Source: Streptomyces exfoliatus (lineage in GTDB: Bacteria > Actinomycetota > Actinomycetes > Streptomycetales > Streptomycetaceae). From it: a stretch of 17,748 bases of DNA. Shown here in pieces: positions 1 through 6,527 of the stretch (position 1 is its first letter; each line of letters starts with the position of its first letter). The position numbers and the translations under genes were made by a program. The stretch is taken from contig NZ_JNZP01000049.1 of assembly GCF_000725545.1 (NCBI RefSeq), positions 1-17,748 on the forward strand. Reading direction: 5' to 3'. The notes under the pieces were generated by a model, which made no database searches, was not told the DNA's origin, and saw nothing but the letters and a program-made list of their open reading frames with translations.

Positions 1-16
1 GGGCGGGAGGGTCGTA

Positions 17-1291
17 TCAGGCGCGGGGCAGGGCGCCTTCCGCGGCGGGCTCGGGGAGTTCCGCGGACACGGGGGACGCGGGGGACGCGGCGGGCTCGGG
101 GAGTTCCGCGGACACGGGGGACGCGGGGGACGCGGCGGGCTCGGGGAGTTCCGCGGACACGGGGGACGCGGCGCGCCGGGGGCGACCCCAGCGGCGCATG
201 ACCGGTGTTTCGACCCCGTGGTAGAGGGCCAGGGACAGCAGCAGGCTGACCACCAGGGCGAGCAGTGAGACCAGCACGCTCTGCGCGGTCGTCAACGGGT
301 GCGACAAGCCCGCGAGTTGATCGCCGATGTAGGCCAGCACGATGCCGTGCAGGAGGTAGAAGGCGAACGACACCTCGCCCAGGCGGCGCATCACGCGGCC
401 CTTGAGGCCCGTGCGCAGGCCCTCGGCGTCGGCGGTGGCGAGCGCCGCGATGAACAGGGCGAGCGGGACGACGGTCACCGCCGCGGCGGTGAACAGCATC
501 GGGGTGTACACGCCCACGACGTACGCCACGGCGGTCAGCGCGGCGGCGGGCAGCGCGCCGAGGCCGATCCACCGGCCGCTGAGGACCACGCGTGCCATCA
601 GCATGCCGAGAACGAACTCGAGGAGCCGGGACAGCGGGAAGATGTAGACGAACCACAGCCCCTTGACGGACACGCCGTCCAGCCACGAACCGACCGTCGG
701 GAACGCGGGCGACGACGGGAGCAGGTGGGCGGCCGCGAGCGGCAGCAGCATGACGGCCGCGGCGAAGCCCGCGGCCCACCACCACAGGCGGCCGGCGCGG
801 ATCCGGCCGACCAGGGGGAGCAGCAGCGGGAACAGGGCGTAGAAGAGCAGCTCGCAGGAGAGCGACCAGCTTGCTCCGTTGACGCTGAGGAAGACCATCG
901 GGTCGGTCGACCAGGACTGCAGCAGGAGCAGGTTGAGCACGGCCGTGCCGAGGGGCGTGGCGGCCGCGGCGTACACGGCCATGGCCAGGGCGAAGGTCAC
1001 CACGTGGTTGGGGAAGATCTTCACCAGGCGGCGACGGAGCACTCGGGCATACGTCTCCCCCGGGCGCGTCGACCAGGTGAGGACGAAGCCGCTGAGGACG
1101 AAGAAGAACGAGACGCCGATGGTCCCGGCGGTCTTGGTGGCGGTCATCAGTCCGTCGGCGGCGCCGGAGCCCGCGGCGAAGAGGCCGCCGGTGGCGAGGT
1201 GGCAGACGAACACCAGGGCAGCGGCGATGAACCGGGCTCCGGTGAGGGAATCGAGGCGGTGGTGGCGCGCAGCACCCGCGGCGCTCTCCAT
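17..1291 (-). CDS. Membrane acyltransferase, acyltransferase-3 family
   Basis: This is a 424-residue polytopic membrane protein with many hydrophobic segments. It has the family's early conserved His (H31 in a segment beginning LTGARFIAA), a FFFVLSGFVL segment near residue 62 and a WSLSCELLFY segment near residue 143. Members move acyl groups from a donor such as acyl-CoA to sugars, polysaccharides or macrolides at the membrane. The ATG at 1291 follows an AGGAG site and gives the N-terminus expected of the family. It lies 30 bp downstream of rmlA on the same strand, so it is probably the last gene of an rmlB-rmlA-acyltransferase unit and may acylate the sugar made here. From memory of the paulomycin literature, two acyltransferases act there (Pau6 on the octose side chain, Pau24 for 13-O-acetylation); I cannot say which, if either, this matches. 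The last 50 or so residues are an odd Pro/Ala/Glu-rich tail made of three near-identical 15-residue repeats. The acyl donor and acceptor are unknown. Confidence 0.85.
   Translation of the reverse strand: MESAAGAARHHRLDSLTGARFIAAALVFVCHLATGGLFAAGSGAADGLMTATKTAGTIGVSFFFVLSGFVLTWSTRPGETYARVLRRRLVKIFPNHVVTFALAMAVYAAAATPLGTAVLNLLLLQSWSTDPMVFLSVNGASWSLSCELLFYALFPLLLPLVGRIRAGRLWWWAAGFAAAVMLLPLAAAHLLPSSPAFPTVGSWLDGVSVKGLWFVYIFPLSRLLEFVLGMLMARVVLSGRWIGLGALPAAALTAVAYVVGVYTPMLFTAAAVTVVPLALFIAALATADAEGLRTGLKGRVMRRLGEVSFAFYLLHGIVLAYIGDQLAGLSHPLTTAQSVLVSLLALVVSLLLSLALYHGVETPVMRRWGRPRRAASPVSAELPEPAASPASPVSAELPEPAASPASPVSAELPEPAAEGALPRA
42..170. repeat. 45-bp tandem repeat inside the acyltransferase gene, about 2.9 copies
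   Basis: Units begin at 42, 87 and 132, exactly 45 bp apart, and the copies are essentially identical. The third copy breaks off around 170. Because 45 is a multiple of three, the array stays in frame and encodes a 15-residue unit (SPVSAELPEPAASPA) three times at the C-terminus of the acyltransferase, after the last membrane segment. Such an identical array suggests recent slippage or unequal exchange and probable copy-number variation between strains. It has no spacers and is not a CRISPR. Confidence 0.95.
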
Positions 1292-1321
1292 GGGGATCTC
1301 CTGAGTCGGGGCGATGTGGGG

Positions 1322-2191
1322 TCAGACCTGGGCGAGGGCTCTGACGTGCCTGCCGTACAGGGAGCCGGCGGTGAGCCGGTCGGCGAGCTCCCTGAGCTGG
1401 TCCATGCCGATGAAGCCCATGCGGAAGGCGGTCTCCTCCAGGCAGGCGATCTGCATGCCCTGGCGCTTCTGAAGGACCTGCACGTACTGGCCGGCTTCCA
1501 TCAGGCTGTCGTGGGTGCCCGCGTCGATCCACGCGTTGCCACGGCCGAGCTGGACGATCCGGCTGCGCCCCTCCCGCACGAGCAGGCGGTTGACGTCGGA
1601 GATCTCCAGCTCGCCGCGGGCCGAGGGCGAGATCTTCTCGGCGTAGGCGAGGGCGTCGTTGCTGTACATGTACAGCCCGGTGACGGCGATGTTGGACGGT
1701 GGTTCCGCGGGCTTCTCCACGATGTCCACGAGTTCGCCGCCGGCGTCGAGCACGGCGACGCCGTAGCGTTCGGGGTCGGAGACGGGGTAGCCGAAGACGG
1801 TGCAGCCGTCGACCTCCTGCGTGGCCCGGTACAGCGTGGCGGGCAGCCCCTGGCCGTAGAAGATGTTGTCGCCGAGGATCAGGCAGACGTCCTCGTCGCC
1901 CGCGAACTCCCGCCCGATGACGAGGGCTTCGGCGATGCCGCGCGGCTCGTCCTGCACCGCGTACCGCAGGTCGAGGCCGAGGTGGCCGCCGTCGCCGAGC
2001 AGGGAGCGGAAGGCCTCGAGGTGGCTGCTGTTGGTGATGACCAGGATCTCGCGCATCCCGGCGAGCATCAGCACCGACAGGGGGTAGTACACCAGGGGCT
2101 TGTCGTAGACGGGCAGCAGTTGTTTGGAGCTGATGGTGGTCAGGGGCAGCAACCTGGTTCCGGAGCCGCCGGCCAGCAGAATTCCGCGCAT
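1322..2191 (-). CDS. rmlA: Glucose-1-phosphate thymidylyltransferase (dTDP-glucose synthase)
   Basis: The protein joins dTTP and glucose-1-phosphate to dTDP-glucose, the entry step of dTDP-deoxysugar pathways, in the cytoplasm. The N-terminus MRGILLAGGSGTRL followed by SKQLLPVYDKP is the nucleotidyltransferase signature with the pyrophosphate-binding loop. LGDNIFYG, VVEKP-like IVEKPAEPPSN, and the WIDAGTHDSL motif near residue 230 follow in the usual order. I chose the ATG at 2191 (289 residues, normal for the family) rather than an upstream in-frame start at 2293, because it puts the conserved motif at the very N-terminus, has an AAGGAAA site just upstream, and avoids overlapping rmlB. It begins 29 bp after the rmlB stop, so the two are surely cotranscribed. 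In this setting it most likely supplies the cluster's deoxysugar rather than cell-wall rhamnose. Confidence 0.95.
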   Translation of the reverse strand: MRGILLAGGSGTRLLPLTTISSKQLLPVYDKPLVYYPLSVLMLAGMREILVITNSSHLEAFRSLLGDGGHLGLDLRYAVQDEPRGIAEALVIGREFAGDEDVCLILGDNIFYGQGLPATLYRATQEVDGCTVFGYPVSDPERYGVAVLDAGGELVDIVEKPAEPPSNIAVTGLYMYSNDALAYAEKISPSARGELEISDVNRLLVREGRSRIVQLGRGNAWIDAGTHDSLMEAGQYVQVLQKRQGMQIACLEETAFRMGFIGMDQLRELADRLTAGSLYGRHVRALAQV

Positions 2192-2220
2192 CGCGATGGG
2201 TTTCCTTGCCCTGGGAAAAG

Positions 2221-3249
2221 TCAGTTGACGGTGCCGGTCGGCGCACCGGACCGGTGGGTGCGGGGCGGCAGGCCGGAACCGAGCGGGCGCCACCAGCCGG
2301 GGTTGTCCCGGTACCAGTCGACGGTGGCGGCCAGTTGGGTGTCGAAGTCGTGGAGCGGCCGGTAGCCGAGCTCGTCCCGCGCCTTGCTCCAGTCGACCGA
2401 GTAGCGCAGGTCGTGGCCCTTGCGGTCGGCCACCCGGTCCACCGAGGACCAGGTCCTGCCGGTGGCGCCGAGCAGTCGGCGGGTGAGCTGATGGTTGCTC
2501 AGTTCCTTTCCGCCGCCGAGGTTGTAGACCTCGCCCGGGCGGCCCGCGCGGCGCACGAGGTCGATGCCCCGGCAGTGGTCCTCGACGTGCAGCCAGTCGC
2601 GCACGTTGGCCCCGTCCCCGTACAGCGGGACGGGGAGTCCGTCGAGGAGCCGGGTGGTGAAGTGGGGGATGACCTTCTCCGGGTGCTGCATCGGGCCGTA
2701 GTTGTTGGAGCAGCGGGTGACGCGCACGTCGAGGCCGTGGGTGCGGTGGCAGGCCAGGGCCAGCAGGTCGGACGACGCCTTGGAGGCGGAGTAGGGGGAG
2801 TTGGGCCGTACGGGGTGGCTCTCGTCCCAGGAGCCGTGCTCGATCGACCCGTACACCTCGTCCGTAGAGATGTGCACGAAGGTGCGGACGTGGTGGCGGA
2901 TCGAGGCGTCCAGCAGGTTCTGCGTCCCCAGGACGTTGGTCCGCAGGAAGGCGCCGCTGTCCTCGATCGAACGGTCGACGTGGGACTCCGCGGCGAAGTG
3001 CACCACCGTGTCGACGCCGGGCAGCAGCGCGTCGAGGGTGGCGCGGTCGCAGATGTCGCCCCGGCGGAAGCGCAGCCGGTCGTCATCGGCCAGGTCCGCG
3101 AGGTTGGCGCGGTTCCCGGCGTAGGTGAGCTTGTCCAGGACGGTGACCGCGCGCACCTCCGCGTCGACCGAGCGGAGCAGCATGCGGACGTAGTGGGATC
3201 CGATGAAGCCGGCACCCCCGGTGACGAGCAGGTGCGTGCCCTTCTGCAT
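2221..3249 (-). CDS. rmlB: dTDP-glucose 4,6-dehydratase
   Basis: This extended short-chain dehydrogenase turns dTDP-glucose into dTDP-4-keto-6-deoxyglucose, the common branch point to 6-deoxysugars. It shows the NAD-binding TGGAGFIGSHYVR near residue 10, DKLTYAGNRANL, HFAAESHVDRSI, the catalytic HISTDEVYG near residue 123, the YSASK pair (Tyr and Lys) near residue 150, and RCSNNYGP. I placed the start at the ATG at 3249 because a strong AGGAGGGG site lies directly upstream and the Rossmann motif begins 10 residues in; the in-frame codon at 3288 would add 13 residues with no homology. The result is 342 residues, typical for the family, with a slightly long Pro/Arg-rich tail. It is the first gene of the minus-strand unit and is read away from the divergent control region. 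Confidence 0.95.
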   Translation of the reverse strand: MQKGTHLLVTGGAGFIGSHYVRMLLRSVDAEVRAVTVLDKLTYAGNRANLADLADDDRLRFRRGDICDRATLDALLPGVDTVVHFAAESHVDRSIEDSGAFLRTNVLGTQNLLDASIRHHVRTFVHISTDEVYGSIEHGSWDESHPVRPNSPYSASKASSDLLALACHRTHGLDVRVTRCSNNYGPMQHPEKVIPHFTTRLLDGLPVPLYGDGANVRDWLHVEDHCRGIDLVRRAGRPGEVYNLGGGKELSNHQLTRRLLGATGRTWSSVDRVADRKGHDLRYSVDWSKARDELGYRPLHDFDTQLAATVDWYRDNPGWWRPLGSGLPPRTHRSGAPTGTVN

Positions 3250-3334
3250 GTACCCCTCCTGGGAAATCAAAGCATGACGATCGGCCACCCGAAAACAGCG
3301 CGACGGCAGGAACCTAAATCAACCGGGAGAGGAC

Positions 3335-3409
3335 TGTAAAGCCCCATTCTTTTGAGGCCGAAAACAATTACAGGTAAAGCGATGCATGTAACCGCACATT
3401 CCTGAGGCC
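3335..3409. repeat. Imperfect direct repeat pair in the divergent promoter
   Basis: Block A (3335-3359) reads TGTAAAGCCCCATTC, three T, then TGAGGCC. Block B (3387-3409) reads TGTAACCGCACATTC, one C, then TGAGGCC. The first 15 positions agree at 11, and the TGAGGCC ends agree fully. The starts are 52 bp apart, close to five helical turns. Each block is followed by CAGGTAA or CAGGCAA (3371 and 3414), and a further CAGGTAA lies at 3435, exactly 21 bp after 3414. The layout suggests binding sites for a pathway regulator, but no regulator family is identified. Confidence 0.45.
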
Positions 3410-3470
3410 TTTGCAGGCAACCACATCAACACTGCAGGTAAGAACGCTTCTGACGTGCGGATATCTGCAC

Positions 3471-3500
3471 TTGACTGGGCTCGAACGAGGCACGTACCTT
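3471..3500 (+). promoter_or_regulatory. Candidate housekeeping-sigma promoter for the plus-strand biosynthetic run
   Basis: TTGACT at 3471-3476 and TACCTT at 3495-3500 are separated by 18 bp and fit the -35 and -10 boxes recognised by the main vegetative sigma factor of Streptomyces (HrdB type). Transcription would begin near 3507 and leave a leader of about 115 nt before the GTG at 3622. It is the best such pair I see on this strand in the region. Confidence 0.55.
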
Positions 3501-3562
3501 GCAGATCGATTACGTGCCGCATTGCCGGTGGCGGCGGCCGGAATTCGACTCGAATGCCTTTT

Positions 3563-3588
3563 TGCGAGCGAACTTCACACCGCTCGCA
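3563..3588 (+). promoter_or_regulatory. Stem-loop in the leader of the DAHP synthase gene
   Basis: TGCGAGCG (3563-3570) and CGCTCGCA (3581-3588) are perfect complements around a 10-nt loop. The hairpin lies in the predicted leader, follows a short T run and ends 18 nt before the Shine-Dalgarno site at 3607. It could influence translation or mRNA stability. No T-box, riboswitch or leader peptide pattern was recognised. Confidence 0.35.
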
Positions 3589-3621
3589 CGAGCATTTCGC
3601 CATTTCAGGAGGGGAAACCAG

Positions 3622-4815
3622 GTGGGGCAGAGCACGGCCGGAGTCCACACGGTGGGGACCGAAGAGTCAGCCCCGGGCCCCCTCGCGGAACAGCAGCCCG
3701 GCTGGCCCGACCGGCAGGTGCTGGGACGCGTCCGCGCGTCGCTCGCCGGGCGCCCCGGCCTCGTCACCGCCGAGGACACGGCCCGCCTCAGGTCCCTGCT
3801 GGCCGAGGTGGCCGCCGGGAACCTGCGGATGCTGCAGGCGGGCGACTGCGCGGAGGACCCCGCCCACTGCACCCCGCACGGTGTGCGCGGCACCGTGCGC
3901 CTGCTCGACGAGCTGGCCGCCGCGATGGAGGACGGCACCGGACGCGGGGTCCTGCGCGTCGGCCGGATGGCGGGCCAGTTCGCCAAGCCGCGCTCGCGGC
4001 CCACCGAACGGGTCGGTGACCGCGAACTGCCCGCCTACCGTGGGCCGATGGTGAACGCGCCCGAGCCCGATCCGGTCGCGCGCCGCCCCGACCCCCGCCG
4101 GCTGCTCCGGTGCTACGACCTGGCCGCCACCGTCCACTCGGCCCTGGCCGCGCAGGGACGCGCACCGGCTCAGGCCGGCGACGCGTCCGTGTACACCAGC
4201 CACGAGGCGCTGCTGCTCGACTACGAGCAGCCGCTGCTGCGGGAACTGCCCGACGGCACCGTGCTCCTGGCCTCCACCCACCTGCCCTGGATCGGGGAGC
4301 GCACCCGGCAGCCCGGGGGCGCCCACGTCCGGCTGCTCTCGCAGGTCGTCAACCCGGTGGCCTGCAAGGTCGGCCCCACCACGACCGAGGCCGAACTGCT
4401 GGCCCTGTGCGCCGCGCTGGACCCCGGCCGCAGCCCCGGGCGGCTCACCCTGATCGCCCGGATGGGCGCGGATCACGTCCGCACCGCGCTTCCCCCGCTG
4501 GTGCGGGCGGTACGGGCGGCCGGGCACCCAGTGATCTGGCTGTGCGACCCCATGCACGGGAACACGGTGTTCGCCGCGGACGGCCGCAAGACGCGCGTCG
4601 TGGCGTCCCTCGTCGACGAGGTGGAGGCGTTCCAGGACGTGGTGCTCGCCGAACGCGGCGTCGCGGGCGGCCTGCACCTGGAGGCCACCGCCCAGGACGT
4701 CGCCGAGTGCGTCTGGTCCCCCGACGAAGCCCCCGCGGGTCCGTACACCACGCTGTGCGACCCCCGGCTCGACCTGACCCAGGCCGGCCACCTCGCCAGG
4801 TCCTGGCACGCCTGA
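3622..4815 (+). CDS. Class II (plant/actinobacterial type) DAHP synthase
   Basis: It condenses phosphoenolpyruvate and erythrose-4-phosphate to DAHP, the first shikimate-pathway step. The short class II type is common in phenazine and aminobenzoate clusters, where it boosts chorismate. Visible family motifs are QAGDCAE with a metal-ligand Cys (C76), RMAGQFAKPRS (K122), CDPMHGNT (D309), GGLHLEAT with metal-ligand His and Glu (H352, E354) and YTTLCDPRLD near the end. The GTG at 3622 is preferred because AGGAGGGG lies at 3607-3614; the in-frame ATG at 3499 would overlap the predicted promoter and add 41 residues without family similarity. The product is 397 residues. It is the first gene of the plus-strand run, which fits a role as the precursor-supply gate, and its own copy may escape feedback control of the housekeeping enzyme (inference). 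Confidence 0.93.
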   Translation: MGQSTAGVHTVGTEESAPGPLAEQQPGWPDRQVLGRVRASLAGRPGLVTAEDTARLRSLLAEVAAGNLRMLQAGDCAEDPAHCTPHGVRGTVRLLDELAAAMEDGTGRGVLRVGRMAGQFAKPRSRPTERVGDRELPAYRGPMVNAPEPDPVARRPDPRRLLRCYDLAATVHSALAAQGRAPAQAGDASVYTSHEALLLDYEQPLLRELPDGTVLLASTHLPWIGERTRQPGGAHVRLLSQVVNPVACKVGPTTTEAELLALCAALDPGRSPGRLTLIARMGADHVRTALPPLVRAVRAAGHPVIWLCDPMHGNTVFAADGRKTRVVASLVDEVEAFQDVVLAERGVAGGLHLEATAQDVAECVWSPDEAPAGPYTTLCDPRLDLTQAGHLARSWHA

Positions 4816-4875
4816 CCCGGCGGCCCCTGAGGGATCGGTCCGCCCGGCCACCAAGTGACGTGAGGAGAAGCAGAT

Positions 4876-5688
4876 TTGAAGAACAGGGAAGACACCGGGA
4901 GGCGAGCGGGCACCGCGCTCGTCGGCGACGTCGCGCTGGTGACCGGCGCGACCGGCGGCATCGGTGAGGCCGTCGTGCGCACCCTCGCCGAGGCGGGCGT
5001 GCGGGTGGCCGCCGTCGACCTCGACACGCCCGCCCTCGCCGAACTGGAGGGGACGGCCCGGGACAAGGGCCTGCCGGTGACCGCGTTCGCCGCGGACGTC
5101 ACCTCGCCCGCCGAGGTGGAGGCAGTCGTCGCCGCCGTGGAGGAGCGGCTGGGCCCGATCGACCAGCTCGTCAACGTCGCGGGCGTCATGGTCGCCGGGC
5201 CCGTGCTGTCGCTCACCGAGGAGGACTGGGAGCGTACCTTCGCGGTCAACGCCTCCGGCGTCTTCCGGGTCTCCACCGCCGTCGGGCGCCGCATGGCCGG
5301 GCGCGGCCGCGGCGCCGTCGTCACGGTGGCGTCGAACGCGGCCGTCGTCCCCCGGGCCGGGATGGCCGCGTACGCCGCTTCGAAGGCGGCCGCGGTGGCG
5401 TTCACCAAGAACCTCGGCCTCGAACTCGCACGCCACGGCGTGCGCTGCAACGCCGTCTGCCCCGGCTCGACCGACACCGCCATGCTCCGCTCCCTGTGGT
5501 CGGACGACAGCGGTCCCGAGCGGTCGCTGCGCGGGTCCCTGGAGGACTTCCGCGTCGGCATCCCGCTCGGCAGGTTCGCCGCCCCCGAGGACATCGCGGA
5601 CGCCGTGGCGTTCCTGCTGTCCGAGCGGGCCACGCACATCACCATGCACGACCTCCAGGTGGACGGAGGCGCGGCCCTGGGCCGCTAG
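4876..5688 (+). CDS. SDR-family dehydrogenase, probably dihydro-hydroxyanthranilate dehydrogenase (DhbA/EntA-like)
   Basis: This 270-residue classical short-chain dehydrogenase has the coenzyme motif TGATGGIG (residues 23-30), NVAG near residue 98, and the catalytic triad S153, Y166 and K170 (YAASK), ending with DGG near the C-terminus. The family includes the 2,3-dihydro-2,3-dihydroxybenzoate dehydrogenases of siderophore pathways. Next to phzD and phzE the likely reaction is NAD-dependent aromatisation of trans-2,3-dihydro-3-hydroxyanthranilate to 3-hydroxyanthranilate; that substrate is inferred from context. The start is a rare TTG at 4876, supported by GAGGAGAAG at 4862-4870; an ATG or GTG start nearer the Rossmann motif has no comparable site. 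It follows the DAHP synthase by 60 bp. Its TAG stop lies inside a strong palindrome. Confidence 0.85.
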   Translation: MKNREDTGRRAGTALVGDVALVTGATGGIGEAVVRTLAEAGVRVAAVDLDTPALAELEGTARDKGLPVTAFAADVTSPAEVEAVVAAVEERLGPIDQLVNVAGVMVAGPVLSLTEEDWERTFAVNASGVFRVSTAVGRRMAGRGRGAVVTVASNAAVVPRAGMAAYAASKAAAVAFTKNLGLELARHGVRCNAVCPGSTDTAMLRSLWSDDSGPERSLRGSLEDFRVGIPLGRFAAPEDIADAVAFLLSERATHITMHDLQVDGGAALGR

Positions 5689-5713
5689 GGCCTGTCCGCC
5701 GGACAGGCCCTAG
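5685..5713. terminator. 13-bp perfect palindrome overlapping the SDR stop codon
   Basis: CTAGGGCCTGTCC (5685-5697) and GGACAGGCCCTAG (5701-5713) are perfectly complementary around a 3-nt loop. The SDR stop codon lies inside the left arm. There is no T run, but Streptomyces terminators often lack one. It could end or attenuate transcription, protect the upstream mRNA end, or be a copy of a dispersed intergenic palindrome. Genes continue on the same strand 141 bp on, so full termination would need a new promoter, and I see no clear one at 5714-5854. Confidence 0.5.
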
Positions 5714-5854
5714 GGCCTCTCGTCCGGATCTCACGCCTTCGCCTTCCCGCCCGGCGCCCTTCGGGCGGACGACGCGACGTTGAGGGCAGGTCCCCAGGTC
5801 GCGCCTCCGCAGGCCGTACGACACCCGGTTCGACTCCCGCAGGAGAAACTTCCC

Positions 5855-6523
5855 ATGGCCATACCCGGCATCGCCCCCTACCCCATGCCGCAGCGGGACG
5901 AGCTCCCCGCGAACACGGCCCCCTGGCGCCCTGACCCACGACGCGCCGCCGTCCTGGTCCACGACATGCAGCGCTATTTCGTGGCCCCTTTCCCCGCCGG
6001 CCAGGAGCCCGCGCTCAGTCTGGTCGGCAACACCCGCAAGCTCGTGGAGCGGAGCCGGAGCCTGGGCATCCCGGTCGTCTACACCGCGCAGCCCGGGGAC
6101 ATGACGGACGGCCAGCGCGGACTGCTCAAGGACTTCTGGGGGCCGGGCATGCAGACCGCGCCCGAGCACCGGGCGATCATCGAGGAGGTCGCACCGTCCC
6201 CGCAGGACGCGCCGGACGCGGTCTTCACCAAGTGGCGCTACAGCGCGTTCCACGGGAACGGCCTGCGGGACCACCTCAGGCGCCTGGGCCGCGACCAGCT
6301 GGTCATCTGCGGCGTGTACGCCCACGTCGGCTGTCTGATGACGGCGGTGGACGCCTTCACCCACGACGTCGAGACCTTCCTGGTGGCCGACGCCGTCGCC
6401 GACTTCTCCGAGTCCCACCACCGCTCGGCCCTGGAGTACGCCGCCGCGCGCTGCTCGGTGGTCCTCCCCACGGACACCGTCCTCGCCGACCTCGGCGCGG
6501 GCGCCCTCGTCGGGCAGGGCTGA
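5855..6523 (+). CDS. phzD: PhzD-type isochorismatase (2-amino-2-deoxyisochorismate hydrolase)
   Basis: The enzyme hydrolyses the vinyl ether of 2-amino-2-deoxyisochorismate to give trans-2,3-dihydro-3-hydroxyanthranilate and pyruvate. The protein starts MAIPGIAPYPMP, which matches the N-terminus of PhzD and siderophore isochorismatases, and has the acidic catalytic residue in VLVHDMQRYF (D37), the catalytic Lys in FTKWRYSAF (K126) and the GVYAHVGCLMTA signature (C160). I chose the ATG at 5855 over an upstream start at 5780 because AGGAG lies at 5841-5845 and the protein then begins exactly as the family does; it has 222 residues. The next gene, phzE, begins only 4 bp after its stop, which couples production of the intermediate to its hydrolysis. 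Confidence 0.93.
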   Translation: MAIPGIAPYPMPQRDELPANTAPWRPDPRRAAVLVHDMQRYFVAPFPAGQEPALSLVGNTRKLVERSRSLGIPVVYTAQPGDMTDGQRGLLKDFWGPGMQTAPEHRAIIEEVAPSPQDAPDAVFTKWRYSAFHGNGLRDHLRRLGRDQLVICGVYAHVGCLMTAVDAFTHDVETFLVADAVADFSESHHRSALEYAAARCSVVLPTDTVLADLGAGALVGQG

Positions 6524-6527
6524 GGCG

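Larger units (their letters stand above)
3250..3621. promoter_or_regulatory. Divergent control region between rmlB and the DAHP synthase gene
   Basis: These 372 bp hold no convincing gene and are visibly richer in A+T than the coding sequence around them, as expected for a two-way promoter region. Both major units of the locus, rmlB-rmlA-acyltransferase on the minus strand and the eleven-gene run on the plus strand, start here. I see a plus-strand promoter candidate at 3471-3500, an imperfect direct duplication (3335-3359 and 3387-3409), CAGGYAA motifs at 3371, 3414 and 3435, and a leader hairpin at 3563-3588. For the minus strand the best -10-like hexamer is TAGGTT (complement of 3311-3316), but it lacks a good -35, so that promoter is only a guess. 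Confidence 0.7.

Noticed and set aside
42..170. Short regular repeats that could suggest a CRISPR array.
   Set aside because: The copies are directly adjacent with no spacers and lie in frame inside a coding region, so this is a tandem coding repeat.
3554..4054. An ATG-started frame in the leader (at 3554) considered as an attenuator peptide or separate gene.
   Set aside because: It has no Shine-Dalgarno site, no run of aromatic codons and no early stop; it simply runs on out of frame into the DAHP synthase gene.
5828..5846. A GGTTCGACTCC stretch resembling a tRNA T-loop, possibly a tRNA 3' end or integration site.
   Set aside because: The flanking bases do not form a proper T stem, no anticodon or D arm lies upstream, and the stretch runs into the phzD ribosome binding site.
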